Of a stretch of DNA of 64,000 nucleotides, positions 9,310-20,885 are shown in pieces. The position numbers and the translations under genes were made by a program. The stretch is from Wyeomyia smithii (taxonomy: Eukaryota; Arthropoda; Insecta; Diptera; Culicidae). The stretch lies in contig NC_073696.1 in the NCBI RefSeq assembly GCF_029784165.1, positions 172,412,912-172,476,911 of the forward strand, in the 5' to 3' direction. Below the pieces are notes generated by a model. It had not been told where the DNA came from, did no database searches, and was given only the letters and a program-made list of their open reading frames with translations. Positions within the stretch are counted from its first letter, which is position 1, and the number at the start of each line of letters is the position of its first letter.

Positions 9310-12300
9310 AGGCCGTCATACGTCAAAAATTGAGTAGAATCTATTCTGTTTATGCAAACCAGAAATTAACGAAAATGACTTACCCAGTTTGCCTAAATTT
9401 GAAAATTTGATGATATCTGGTTTTTATAAATCTGACTCAAAAAATAAAATAAATTCAGAAAAATCAAAAACATAGATTTATTTTTCATCGAAACATTATG
9501 AATGTTTAAAATCATTCCCGTGTCTTCATTGAATGGGGCAACTAACCGGTTCACAGTTGCCCCTTGCCCGTGAACTGTGGCTCACACTTTTGTACAGTAC
9601 GCACGCTAGAAAATCCGTCATCATCCGTCACCAAACACTGCGAAGGAGAACACTGCATCGATTGCATGTATTGAGCGCTGCACATCATTACAAATGTTTC
9701 CGTTTATTATCACAAATAAAAGACCGGCTTTAAACGGCATTGCAGAACATACAACATGCGGTTGTTCATTTTGAAGAGATAATTTATATGTTTTCAAATC
9801 CTCTGCAATACTGATGTTGGGCTGAAATTATTATGGAATATTGTTATATGTTGTTTGTAACGCAAATGATTAGGAAGTTATTGATTTGATATCAGATCAG
9901 GTACTTACTGCTAGCCAACGAATAAAAAGCGACACCAATTGTTCTTTGGAAACCGATAATATCGCTGTTAAAACTTTTGACGTATACTTATACTCAGGGG
10001 TAGGTAAACATCATATATAGTAACTCAAAACTGAGTAAACAAGGTAATTATGAAAATTTGGGTAAATGTTACCAGTGTTGCTGATTATCACTTCATTACA
10101 CCACAGAATTACACTCAGATACGTTGTCTGCAACCAGAAGTACTCAGTTCAGTGGCAACAAAGCATGCGCTCATAAATGAAATGAACGCGTTGATTGTCC
10201 CGTGCCATGGTGAGTGACTCACATATGAGAAGTTTTTTTTCTCTTCGCACCATCTTCGCTTTGGACCCGATCAGATCAAAAGGGAAGACAGAGGTTTTTT
10301 TTCCGTGGTAATCTCATCACTCAGAATATTCAGATGATTCGCATCATTCATTTCTTTTGCATCGTTCGCACCGTTCGTACGATTTGCATCAGTCATATTC
10401 TTCGGGCCTTTTTTTTTTGGGTGAACCGAAGCGATTAGCTTTCTTCAGCCAACAGTGCTGCGTAATTGTAGTTTTTAAAAATAAAAAAAAAGTCTGGCAG
10501 TGATGAACTGCCGCGCGGTAAAAACAAAGAAGAAGGATGTTGTTGAGGAAAAGGCTGCTGCCACAGGGGCAATAAAATATAGGTGCCTTATCGATGCTTT
10601 CAGTTTTGTTAAATTCATTTTAAATTTCAGAAATCTATAATCAGTTGACTTCAAGAAACATAAAAATAAAAACATACATTGAAAGAATGTCATTTTTTCC
10701 TTTTCAAACATCTCGAACAATACGTGCGAACATCTAAACTAATTCCTTAAACTATATGCCGCAAAATTTATTCTGTCAAGAATACATCCCTTCTCAGATG
10801 TATCGAACACCCTATTCGATAAACAGAGAATTCGCTTGCCCACCCTAGGCGGTGACGTTTGTTTGGGTCTTGTACGAATCTATTCTTACCAAAACCAACA
10901 GTGTTTTTTTCCTTTGTAAACGTCATTGGTCTTTCCCGACGCTTCGTTCGCTTCGTTAGATTCGTTCGCTTTAGCTGTAAGTCGAATTGATGGTGAGTAA
11001 CTTTTTTTCGGGTGGCCGAATGTGGTAACTCAGTGAGATACAATGGCAGGCGAAGAAGTAAAAAATAGAATACACCCAAACAGGTTAATAAGCACTGCTA
11101 TTCGCACTTGATGATGCGATAGGCTGCAGCTAAATCATGAATGATTGTGATAATCAGCAACTTTGAATGTTACTCAATTATCCAGTAACCCATAACTCAC
11201 TTTTTGACATTTTGCATAAGTAAACTCAACTGAGTAGATCCTAATCAGATTAGGGTCAAAATAAAGCAGCGTGTACCAAATAAGCAATGTAAATAAACAA
11301 TGTTTAGGGCATTATGCTAAACTAGCATTACTGAGAGCAAAATATGCGCTTAAGGGGCTACCCTAAGTGCTACGATGTAGTGTTTTAAATGCATATAGAA
11401 GACGCATTACATTTTTTTGTAAGTGCCAATAACGAGCGATATCGAGTGGTCAATTAAAAATAGACGGAACATGGGTACTCCACGTAAATGAAAAAAAGGA
11501 GTGGGGATTTTCGACGCAAAGTTCGGGTATATGGAAGCATGAAACTTTCCAAAATATCCAATACAAAACAACTGCAAACTAGTGAGTTGGATCCAGGATC
11601 TACATCTCCTGGGCTCTTGGTTTCTGAACCGTCAATATCAGAAGATGAAAGAAGTCCCTGTTGAATTCCAAACGGTATTGAGGAAGAACACATGAACAAA
11701 ATAAACCATATGTATTACTTCTGAATATTTGTTTGCATTCGTTCCAGACACTAAATAATTAAGGTTCTAATTTTTTTTCGTTTATTTTCTTAACTCACAT
11801 GTCAGAAAAAAAAATTTATGGGTGCTCCAAATCAGCATTAGTGATGCATATCAATGGTTGCCACCTGCAGCACTTTATCAGCTAGCTATTTCGCCTTTTC
11901 AACATTATATCAGATATATACAAGCATTTAGGTCAGAATAAGTTCTTACCCAGACTTCTGTAATCAAATATAGTATTGTTGTAGGGCAATGATTTAGTGC
12001 TTGAAAAGAGATCGAATTTTGATTGTGACTACGGTGAATACACATGCTTTTTTCGTTTGATTTGAACGGCAGAAACGGTCGGTCGAACGAAAAAAAGTTT
12101 TTTTTCTTTCTCTCGTGTGACGATTTTTTTCTAATGATAACGACCGCAGTTCCGGAGAAAACGATTTAAAAACTCTCTCACTCGATCATTGTGTACAATG
12201 TGTATTAAAAAAAAGCAAACTAGAGTATGATCGGCAGCATGTAGCACGTTTTGTTTTCGTTTCTCTCGTTCTTGACTGCTGGTATGACTGGCTGTCTGAA

Positions 12301-12360
12301 CGGCCAGAAAACGGTCGATGACTTTTTTTTTGGCTGAATCGAATTGGATTGGGGCACTGT
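9310..12360. other. No gene recognised; degraded TIR element likely at ~9990-11250
   Basis: 'agtaactcaaaactgagtaaac' near 10020 and 'gtaaactcaactgagtagatc' near 11220, with 'gttgctgattatcac' (about 10077) and its inverse (about 11150), suggest worn inverted ends about 1.2 kb apart. Frames such as 10768-11079 (minus) show no homology I recognise. Confidence 0.35.
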
Positions 12361-12765
12361 TTACACACCAAATTTTTATTGCTGGAAACCAGCAAAATTT
12401 TGCTGATTTTTGGTGTGCTGTATTTCCAGCAATCTGTTCAGTAAAATTAAAACTGTAACCTCAGCAATGGTCCTTCATCCGCTATCAGGAACTTAGCAAC
12501 GATCTCTTACCAGCTGCATAGCGGTTTGGCGCGTTTTACTAATGACAGCTTGACGTAAAATATTTTGACATATCAATTCTTTCGCTGGATTCCAACAAAC
12601 ATTCATCTACTGTTTTCTGTTCAGCAAATAGTTGTGCTGTATTTTCGCGAATCACTGAGTCGATTACTGATTTTTAGTTAATTGATCAATGAAATACTGG
12701 TTTACAGTAAAAATATAATTACTGAACGAAATTAAGTAAATTGTAGAACTGAATTACAGTAACAT

Positions 12766-13118
12766 CACATACATAAGACATACGTAACACTCAGGAAGAA
12801 ATGTTCCAAAAAAGTTGGTACAAAATGAACTATGTACTCGAATGGTACCACCCTCTGAATAAAATCACTGTTTGAGTTGTTTTTAAGGCAGTGTACCTGA
12901 GCAGCTCTGCATTTGTCTCGTTCCTACTCGAAAAATGCTGCATTGATTTTGTAAATAACTCTTTGACAGTTCCTTATGGGATTTTCTTTGGGGCTCGATA
13001 AAGCCGAGAAAAAGAAAATTCATTTTGTTCATTATTTGTCGAGCAGTTGGACAGGACGAGGCACGGAGTACTATGGGGCAACGTGTTCCAGAAAAAAACG
13101 CCAGTGTCACGTATGTGG
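12766..13118. mobile_element. ~355-bp MITE, copy 1 of a two-copy family
   Basis: The ends 'cacatacataagacatacg' and 'cagtgtcacgtatgtgg' are inverted. The interior ('gctctgcatttgtctcgttc', 'cgaaaaatgctgcattgat') matches copy 2 at 23898-24258 in the opposite orientation. Non-coding; the short frames in it are artefacts. This copy shows no clear target duplication. Confidence 0.75.
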
Positions 13119-14802
13119 AATGGGGTGAAATTGATCAGTGGGGTGAAGTTGATCACCTGAGAATTCGTGATAAAAAATACTAATCAAAAGATATTGCTCT
13201 TACAACACTAGGTAATGTTAACGTATAAACGCAACTTTTGCATGATTCACATACCTGTCAAAGTTAACCCTTGCATGCCCAGTGCGATTTATCATATTTT
13301 CGAAAAATTCTTTTAACTCAGTCAAAACTCAATCAAATTTGATCAAACAAGTTTCCAAATAACAAAAAAAAAGTATTGAATTCACTTGAAGTAATCTTAG
13401 TTGAGGGTTATTTACGTTAAATTTGGAGAAGTGAGTAAAGTTTGATAAAAGCTCAAAATATGTAATTTTCAACAATGATCATTCCATACCATTAAAGAAA
13501 TACTGATGAATTCGCAGGAACAGGCTTCGAAATGGTCACGGTAGAACCACATTTCACTGCGATAATCGTCTTCTTCTTCCTCTGACGCTACCAAGACTCG
13601 CTGTCTGAATACATTCTTGAACAAACATGTCAAATGAGTATCGCCATCCGACGTTATTTTCCTCAAACGTATTTTGACAATTTTTTCTAAAAATGAGAAT
13701 TACGCACGTTAAGTGCGTGTATTCTGGAATTTTTTCATAGCATTGATCTTGTAATAATATTTCTCAACATAAATGAACGAAGTAGACAGAAATAGGCCGA
13801 AATAACATCGCTCAACGATTGACAGTGTGCATCTCTTTGATACGCGAGTGTCGTTTGACTATTCTTTTCTTTCTGTGTGCTGAGCGGCGATGGTTTGGTT
13901 ATTTAACATTTACGAGCGAAAGCCGACTGTGACGAACGCTAAGCCAGCGAGATCAAATGAAAATGGTGACCGTTTACAAGCCTGCGCAGGAAACCACAAA
14001 GATTTTAATTTCAGAGCTAGTTTTTGAGCTTTTGCAACAAACCGAATTGAAATCGGTCTAACGACGATCAAATAAGAGCAAATCTAGCAACGAGCAGCTC
14101 GTGAGCCAAAATAAACCAATTTTATATAACCTGAAATATCGTTATTTTCGTTTCCAAACTAGCTGTAAATGATGTTTTTCAGTACAGAAATCATTATTTA
14201 TCTTTAGCATATCGAAAAAAAGCACATTTCCAAAATAGTGTATGCATTTCAATGGTGATCAATTTCACCCCAATGGGGTCCTAAAGTTTCAAACGGTTTT
14301 CTGATTTTTATATATCAGCTGGAAGAGTGCATATTTCTAAGCAAAACGTGATTTTTAAAAATGTTTATCATTTTCCTTTGATTTTTAAATGAAGGATAAA
14401 AATCTGCTCGAAATGCCTTGAATGACAGTTCTCTCATATACCGTACATGGGCGAAACGTCATCTAAGACCTTTCGAGCAGTTTTTTTATTCTTCATTTAA
14501 AAATCGAAGGAAAACGATAAACGTTTTTAAAAAATCACGTTTTGCTCAGAAAACGCGGCTTTTTCAAATGATAGATAAAAACCGGTATAGCTTTAGGACC
14601 CAATTTATCTCATAGTAACTTATAGAATTATCGAATTTATTTCATGAAGTAGACGATAGAAATTTCACCAATAGCCATAGAGGTTTACTGGAGCACATAC
14701 CAGTACTTGTTTCAAAATTATACTATTTCGGGTTAAATATACATGAAGCTAGTTAATTGGAAATAGTTATAAAAATTGATCAATTTCACTCTGTTCCATG
14801 GT
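13119..14802. repeat. Possible TIR element containing a foldback (14278-14605)
   Basis: 'ggaatggggtgaaattgatc' at about 13121 is inverted near 14255-14275 and again near 14778-14800 ('gatcaatttcactctgttcc'). Between these, 14278-14605 is a foldback: 'aagcaaaacgtgattttta' and 'cctttgatttttaaatgaag' recur inverted, with 'ctgctcgaaa'/'tttcgagcag' at the turn. Both arms are degraded and no transposase is present. Confidence 0.5.
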
Positions 14803-14844
14803 ACTTTTCACTGAAAGTGTAAAACTAAAACACAAACAAGTTCT

Positions 14845-15372
14845 CTAGATGAAGTTCAAATTCAGTTTGCAGAGGAAGTTAAATACCTCGGTGTAAGTTT
14901 GGATGAAAACTGAATTGGAATTCCCATCTAGACAAGGTTTTCACTAAAGGTACAAATGCCTCATGGGTTTGTAGCAGAGCTGTGAAAAAAACATGTGGTT
15001 TACGGCCCAGAACTGTACACTGGATTTATTCAGAAATTGTTCGTTCGAAAATCGCATACGCCTCACTTATATGGTGACCTAAAATTAACAAGGTTACCGC
15101 TCCAGCGGAACTTGGTGAACTGCAGAAGCTTGCCTGTATATAAAATTTTGCATTAGAAAAAGAATGAAAAAAAGAATAACTGGGGTAACAAAAAGTACAC
15201 CATCAGCTGCTTTAGAAGCCGTTCTCTATATGCTACCCTCACACATGTTTGTAAAGCCGTAGGCTGCAAAGAGTGCTCTGCAATTCAAACGTTATAACAA
15301 TACTTCAAATGGTGAGCTGGTAGGACTTTTAAGGATTCTCAAGGAATTCAGACTAAACTCCGATGTTGAAAC
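14845..15372 (+). pseudogene. Jockey-type LINE relic: C-terminal part of reverse transcriptase ORF
   Basis: Across frameshifts and stops, the text reads like the end of a jockey-group RT: 'EEVKYLGVSLDE' (about 14868), then 'RPRTVHWIYSEIVRSKIAYA' spread over frames, then 'TTPTAALEALL' and 'KSALQFKRYN'-like wording. There is no intact ORF. The LTR retrotransposon at 15373 is inserted next to it and may have truncated it. The class is sure; the clade is inferred. Confidence 0.6.
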
Positions 15373-15491
15373 TGTTGTATTAGAAACACCCTATGTCATT
15401 TAAATATTATTGTACCACCCCATACTCACAATATGTCAAATAAACAGTCTGCAAGAGATACTTGTCAACACCACAACGTGTTTACAGAACA
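15373..15491 (+). repeat. 5' LTR
   Basis: Begins TGTTGTATTAG and ends GTTTACAGAACA (TG...CA ends). A possible polyadenylation signal AATAAA lies at 15439-15444. It matches the 3' LTR at all but one position seen (c/t in 'cttgtcaac'). Confidence 0.95.
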
Positions 15492-15507
15492 TGGTGTCAG
15501 AAGTGGG
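15492..15507 (+). other. Primer-binding site, tRNA-Leu type
   Basis: TGGTGTCAGAAGTGGG starts directly after the 5' LTR. It is complementary to an acceptor end reading ...CCCACTTCTGACACCA, as in leucine tRNA (CAA). The tRNA identity is from memory of that tRNA end. Confidence 0.7.
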
Positions 15508-15664
15508 CATTTTTAGATACAATACCTACAGAATTATCTTTATTCGCGGCCGGGACAAAGTTCGGCGGACAGTGGTTAAGTTATCGCGTGAAGAATCAGT
15601 GTAAATGTGCGGAATAATTGGAAAACTTTGCGATAGACATTGACAGTGTAAACATAACCCCAAA

Positions 15665-18600
15665 ATGGCGAACATTCCGGTTCCAGCTCCGCTGAAGTTG
15701 GAAGAAGATAGCGAAGCCATTAAAATATTCAAGCTACAGTAGAACTACTATGCAGTAGCGACAGACCTTTCGAGTAAACCGGCCGCACAACAAATTGCTA
15801 CGTTGATGGCAATAATTGGAGTAGAGGCTGTTATGCTGGTAGAGGAATCGCAGCTGACGGCAGCGGAACGGGCCACACCGGATACAATTTTGACACGGAT
15901 GGAGCAGCACTTGGTTCCACAGAGGGACAAGCGTATGGAGAGAGCAGGATTCAACACTATGTGTCAGAATGAACAAGAAACAGTGGAAGAGTTCGTGAAA
16001 CGGTTGAAAAAGAAAGCGTTGGCCTGTGGATACGCAGCAGATCAGCAGGGGGAATTGCTAAAAGATCGCCTGGTTGCGGGAGTTCGAGACCACCAGGTTA
16101 GAAAGGAGTTACTTGAAGCCGGTGATATTTCGGTAGATGATATGGTGAAGAAAATCAAAGAGCATCAGCAAATTGAAGAGTTGGCCAAGAAATATGAACG
16201 TATGACAACAGCGAGTGAACATCCGGGGGATACTTTTAAGTTGACAACTACCAAGAGAATGATGAACAACTGTAAATATTGTGGAACAAAGCACCAGAAA
16301 GACAAAAACAAGTGTCCAGCATTTGGCAAGAAGTGTCATGAATGTGGGAAGTTTAATCACTTCAAACGAGTTTGTCGAGGGAAGACTGCGAAGATGAAAT
16401 CCAGAACAAGGAATGTCAGGCAAATAGCAGATAATACTGAAAATACGGAAAGCTCGGATGACGAGGAGGAATGCGAGTTTGTCGACATTGCGAAGATTGA
16501 CGGCGACAACATGATGGATGCAGGCAAGATTATGGTACAACTGAAAATAGTGGATAGTACTGGAGCGACAAAACCATTGAATATACAGGTGGATACTGGT
16601 GCTAGAGTCAATGTACTTTCTTACCGAGATTTAAAGTGTGTTGCGGTGAATGTAAACGTCTGCAGCACGAAGATTAAACTGCGATGTTACTCTGGAAAAA
16701 TCATAACACCGAAGGGCAAAGCAGAGCTGGAAATCCGACTGAAGAAAGGAACTAAAACACTGCCATTTGTGATTGTCAAAAACAATAGGCCACTGTTACT
16801 GTCATCGCAATCAGCAATAGACCTTGGGATTATCAAGATACACGATATATACAACGTGGATTCGTTGCAACAGAATTGTGATCAAATACTCCGTAAGTAC
16901 CACGACGTTTTCGAAGGTGACGGTCTGTTCCAGAGTAAATTCAAAATTGAAATTGATTATTCCGTTACAGCTGTGCAACAAAAAGCACGACGTATTCCCC
17001 TCGCATATCTGTCGGAGCTTAAAACCAAGATTGACGATTTGGAAAGAAGAGGAATAGTCGAACCAGTAAACAGGCACATGGAGTGGCTGAGCAATCTAGT
17101 GTTGGTGAAGAGAGGTGACAAGCTGAGATTGTGTTTGGATCCGGCAGAGCTAAACCGAGCAGTGAAACGTGTTAACCATCAAATCCCTACCATAGAAGAA
17201 CTCCTTCCGGAATTCGCTAAAGCGAAGATTTTCACCGTACTCGACGCCGGTCTTCGAGGAGTACGCTGCTTAGCTGATGATGTGGTATTCGGATGAGGAG
17301 ACACGATGGAAGAGGCAATGCTAGACCACAATCGAAATTTACAGGACGTTCTTCAAAGATGCAGGGATAGAGGACTAAAACTGAATCGAGCAAAAGCAAA
17401 AGTGGCGTTAACATCAGTACCGTTTTTTGGACATATTGTAACGGACAAGGGAGTCCAATCGGATCCTAGCAAAATTTCAGCTGTTCTGGATATTCAACCT
17501 CCAAAGAACAAGAAAGAACTCCTGACACTTTTGGGACTTGTCACAAATCTGGGACGATTTTTGCCTAGACTGGCTGAAGTAAGTGCACCACTTCGAATAC
17601 GTCTAGGACCGGAAAGCAGCAGATTCTTTTCGGCTTATTAAGCAGTTGGCTACAGAAGCACCAACCAAGCCACTTGTGATACAATGTGATGCGAGCATGT
17701 TCGGCGTTGGATGTGTTCTTCTTCAAGAGGGGCGGCCGGTAGCTTACGCTTCTCGAACACTCAATAAAACAGAAAGCAACTATGCTCCTATTGAACGTGA
17801 ATGCTTAGCCATCGTATTCGCGTGCAAGAGATTCGACCAATACGTTGCAGGTCGGTCGGTAGTAGTAGAATCAGACCATAAGCCTTTGGAAGATATTTTT
17901 AAAAATCCAATAACAGATGCACCACTCCGTCTACAGAAAATGCGAATGACGTTACAGCGATATGACATTCTATTGCGCTACAGGAAGGGCAGTGATATGC
18001 ACATAGCAGATTTGCTTTCTCGCACAGCAATAGCAGGTACAGGCCTAGATAGATTGCAAGGAGAAAAAGTAGAGACAGCATTTCGAGAGATCGCAGGTAT
18101 CAATACGGTCGAATTTATCAACATATCGGATGAACGTTTCGGTGAAATTGCTACGGAAACCAGAAAAGATTTAATTTTAAGTAAACTGATGCAGCTGCTC
18201 ATCGAAGGATGGCCGGAAAGTAAAACTGATTTGGATGATGAAATGTATACATACTGGACAATGAAAGGCGATTTGTTAACTTGTCAAGGGGTCATCTTCA
18301 AAAGCGGCAGAGTTTTAGTACCTAAAAGTCTTCGGAAAAAACTGCTCGACAATTTACACATGGTTCATCTCGGGATTGATTACACACTGCGTGCGGCAAG
18401 AGAGTCTTTCTTCTGGCCAGGTATGAGCGATCAGGTAGCAAATTACATTCGTAACTGTTCAGTGGAAATCAAAGTAAACCGCCAATGACAACACATCAAA
18501 TTCCACAATATCCATTTCAGTGAGTCAATATCGACCTCGGCGAAATAAAAACAGGTGACAAAAAGTTGACACTGATGGTCACAGCGGACAGCTACTCGGA

Positions 18601-19478
18601 CTTCGTCGAAGTAGACTTTTTAAGTGATACAAAAACGAGAACCATCGTAACCGCTTGCAAACGCAATTTCGCACGACATGGAAGTCCTGAAGTGGTGGTC
18701 ACAGACAACGGACCACAGTTTGATAACAACGAATGGACTAGTTTTGCACGTAAATGGGATTTTGTTCACGTGACTTCGTCTCCGTACCATGCCCAAGGAA
18801 ATGGTAAGTCGGAATCTGCAATAAAATCCATGAAACAGCTGTACAGGAAATGTGCAAAAAATGAAACTGATTTTTGGAGAGCGATAAAACGATAAAAACG
18901 CAAAAAAGTTGCCTAACCTGAGTGTTGGAGCTGATGTACTGGTACAACGTAGGCCGGACCTTCAATCTACCTGGGAGAAAGCAGTATTACTACGGCGACT
19001 TGAGGACCAATCATATGAAGTGTAAACGAAGGATGGTGCAGTTTATCGCAGGAGTGCAGTACACGTGGAGCCAGGCAGACAAGTGCAGTTAGACGAGCAA
19101 GTAGAGTTGCAAAGGCAGCGTCGGCTAAATCAAGAACGAGAAGAGAAGCTACACCAAGAACAGCAGCAGCAAGTAAACAAAGCGTCGTTCACGAGAAGCA
19201 ATATGGGTAACAAAGCAGCAGCAAATTCGGAGAAATATGTGTTCGAGCGACATGACTATGGAGCAACCAACGTGATGGACCAGCCAGTACCGGGGTACCA
19301 GAAGCAGCATTCGTCTTTGGGCACAGAAGTGTCCGATCTCAGTGACGAGGAAAGAGACTTACCGACAACACCAACAGCTCGATCAAGGCGAAACTCAAAA
19401 GACGTAGAGAATATTGTTCCGTCGTCCTCTGGTCGACCAAAACGAAAAATTATTAAACCTTCAAGTTTTTTGGATTAG
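15665..19478 (+). pseudogene. gag-pol polyprotein of the LTR element, multiply broken
   Basis: The likely start is ATG 15665; codon 26 is TAG (15740-15742), and the frame then runs open to a TGA at 17294-17296. Visible domains: gag helices; two zinc knuckles at about 16271 and 16336 (the second CHECGKFNHFKRVC, CX2CX4HX4C); aspartic protease 'VDTGARVNVL' at about 16589; RT start 'FTVLDA' (17231) followed after only about seven residues by 'CLADDVVFG'. In related enzymes about 60-75 residues separate these two RT motifs, so an internal deletion is inferred. A frameshift near 17640 leads to RNase H ('VIQCDASMFGVG', about 17675; 'ADLLSRT'). The integrase zinc domain is cut at 'NCSVEI' near 18460. 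The integrase core (18566-18895) keeps Asp, Asp and Glu ('VTADSYSDF', 'VTDNGPQF', 'GNGKSESAI'). A charged, Gln-rich tail ends at 19478. Confidence 0.85.
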
Positions 19479-19529
19479 TTGATTTAAAACTTTTCTAACA
19501 ATTATGGTACGGAAACTTAAGGCTTTTCG

Positions 19530-19541
19530 GAAAAGGGAAGA
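19530..19541 (+). other. Polypurine tract
   Basis: 'ggaaaagggaag' lies directly before the 3' LTR, where plus-strand priming occurs in LTR elements. Confidence 0.75.
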
Positions 19542-19660
19542 TGTTGTATTAGAAACACCCTATGTCATTTAAATATTATTGTACCACCCCATACTCACAA
19601 TATGTCAAATAAACAGTCTGCAAGAGATACTTGTTAACACCACAACGTGTTTACAGAACA
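19542..19660 (+). repeat. 3' LTR
   Basis: 119 bp, same ends as the 5' LTR; one difference seen. Confidence 0.95.
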
Positions 19661-19727
19661 AAAACAATAGAAACAAAACAAAACAATAGACATTCTGGAT
19701 TGGTCCTAGAATCAGCTGAGCTGTACT

Positions 19728-20877
19728 CAGTGGTGGGCACAATTCCGCTAATTCGCTAATCGCTAATAAGCGACGCTAATTTTCAGTTAGCGGTTTAGCG
19801 GTTTCGCTAATTTTTGAGCTGTTTAGCGAACTGTTAGCGGCGCTAAAGTCTTGACCTACGTAACGCTAATCGCTAATCCGCTAAATTTTCTAGAAAAAGT
19901 GGCAAAAAACTATTTACAAAAAATGTGAGTTACATATATAAATTGCTTCGAATGATGAACATGCTTCACTGGAATGTTACTTAGAGGACATATGTTTTAT
20001 TTAAATAACGTATAATTGTCTTAACTGTATAGAGTTCCTCTCTTTTCCAGACAAGTGCAAGTCTTTGTTCGAGTTATCGTTCCAAATTATCTATATTAAT
20101 TCATTGACACGCAAAAACTTCTGTGAGCAACAATGCGCTTTTACATTCTTAAAAATTTAATTTTTATCAAACCCGTTAAACCCGTTAACCCGTTTTTATA
20201 AAATCCGTGTTTTTAATTTCGAATCTCTTGCTATACATAGTAAGGTACCAATGGGAATAATTTTACCTTCGAATTCCGTTTAGAGCATAAGCTCTTCGTC
20301 GTTTCGAGTCAAGTATTCATGTAAAGTTTCAGCTCAATCGGACTTTGTGAAGCCGTGACTTAAGCGCTAAAAGTTTCACTCTTTTGACCGATGAAAAAAA
20401 GAACAAGTAGTCCGCGAATTGCACGATATCATTGTTTTTCTCAATTGATGCAAGAGTAAAATTTTTACCACATTGAAACACAACTTCCCAAAGATCAATT
20501 GAGTTGGGGGCCATCCACATACCACGTGGACAGATTTTTAAAGATTTTGACCCCCCCCCCTCCCCCTCCGTGGACAACTGTCCATATAAATTCCAAAAAA
20601 CGAAATTTTTGAGCCATATCGCTCACCGATATTTGTGAAGTCGATTTCCATCAGTACCCTAGTGAATAGCACTCCAATGCAAATATTTTCGTTTTTATGA
20701 GCAATAAATACAACCATATGACAATTTACGTAATAAAAAGTTAGCGATTAGCGATTAGCGAAAGTTCCGCCAATATGAGTTTAGCGTTTAGCGTTTAGCG
20801 ATTATCGAGCTAAATTCTCCAGTTAGCGAATTAGCGATTAGCGTCGCTAAATTTTCAGTTAGCGGTGCCCACCACTG
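19728..20877. mobile_element. hAT-type non-autonomous element, 1150 bp, with reiterated 'cgctaat' ends
   Basis: The ends are CAGTGGTGGGCAC and GTGCCCACCACTG. Flanks 19720-19727 (gctgtact) and 20878-20885 (gctgtacc) form an 8-bp target duplication with one mismatch, the hAT length. The subterminal regions are packed with 'gctaatcgctaa' and 'ttagcgattagcg' words over about 150 bp at each end, like repeated transposase-binding sites. No transposase ORF remains. A half copy of the 1672-type MITE sits at 20517-20602. Confidence 0.9.
20517..20602 (-). mobile_element. Half copy of the G-rich MITE (see 1672-1835)
   Basis: Starts 'ggggccatccacatacc' and runs through a C-run to 'ccatataaattccaaaaa', the reverse complement of 1745-1835. 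The other half is missing. It is nested in the hAT element. Confidence 0.75.
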
Positions 20878-20885
20878 GCTGTACC

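Larger units (their letters stand above)
15373..19660 (+). mobile_element. Ty3/gypsy-type LTR retrotransposon, damaged inside
   Basis: Complete element: 119-bp LTRs, a tRNA-primer site just inside the 5' LTR, one long gag-pol reading region and a purine tract before the 3' LTR. Flanks 15368-15372 (gaaac) and 19661-19665 (aaaac) look like a 5-bp target duplication with one mismatch. The order protease, RT, RNase H, integrase is the Ty3/gypsy order. A single gag-pol frame with two zinc knuckles suggests the mag lineage, which is inference. No envelope-like ORF is present. The LTRs differ at one site by eye, yet the coding region has several breaks, so this copy is non-autonomous. Confidence 0.9.

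Noticed and set aside
10768..11079. Minus-strand 103-codon ORF as a gene
   Set aside because: Basic, no recognised family, lies in a probable degraded TIR element, no splice or start context of note.
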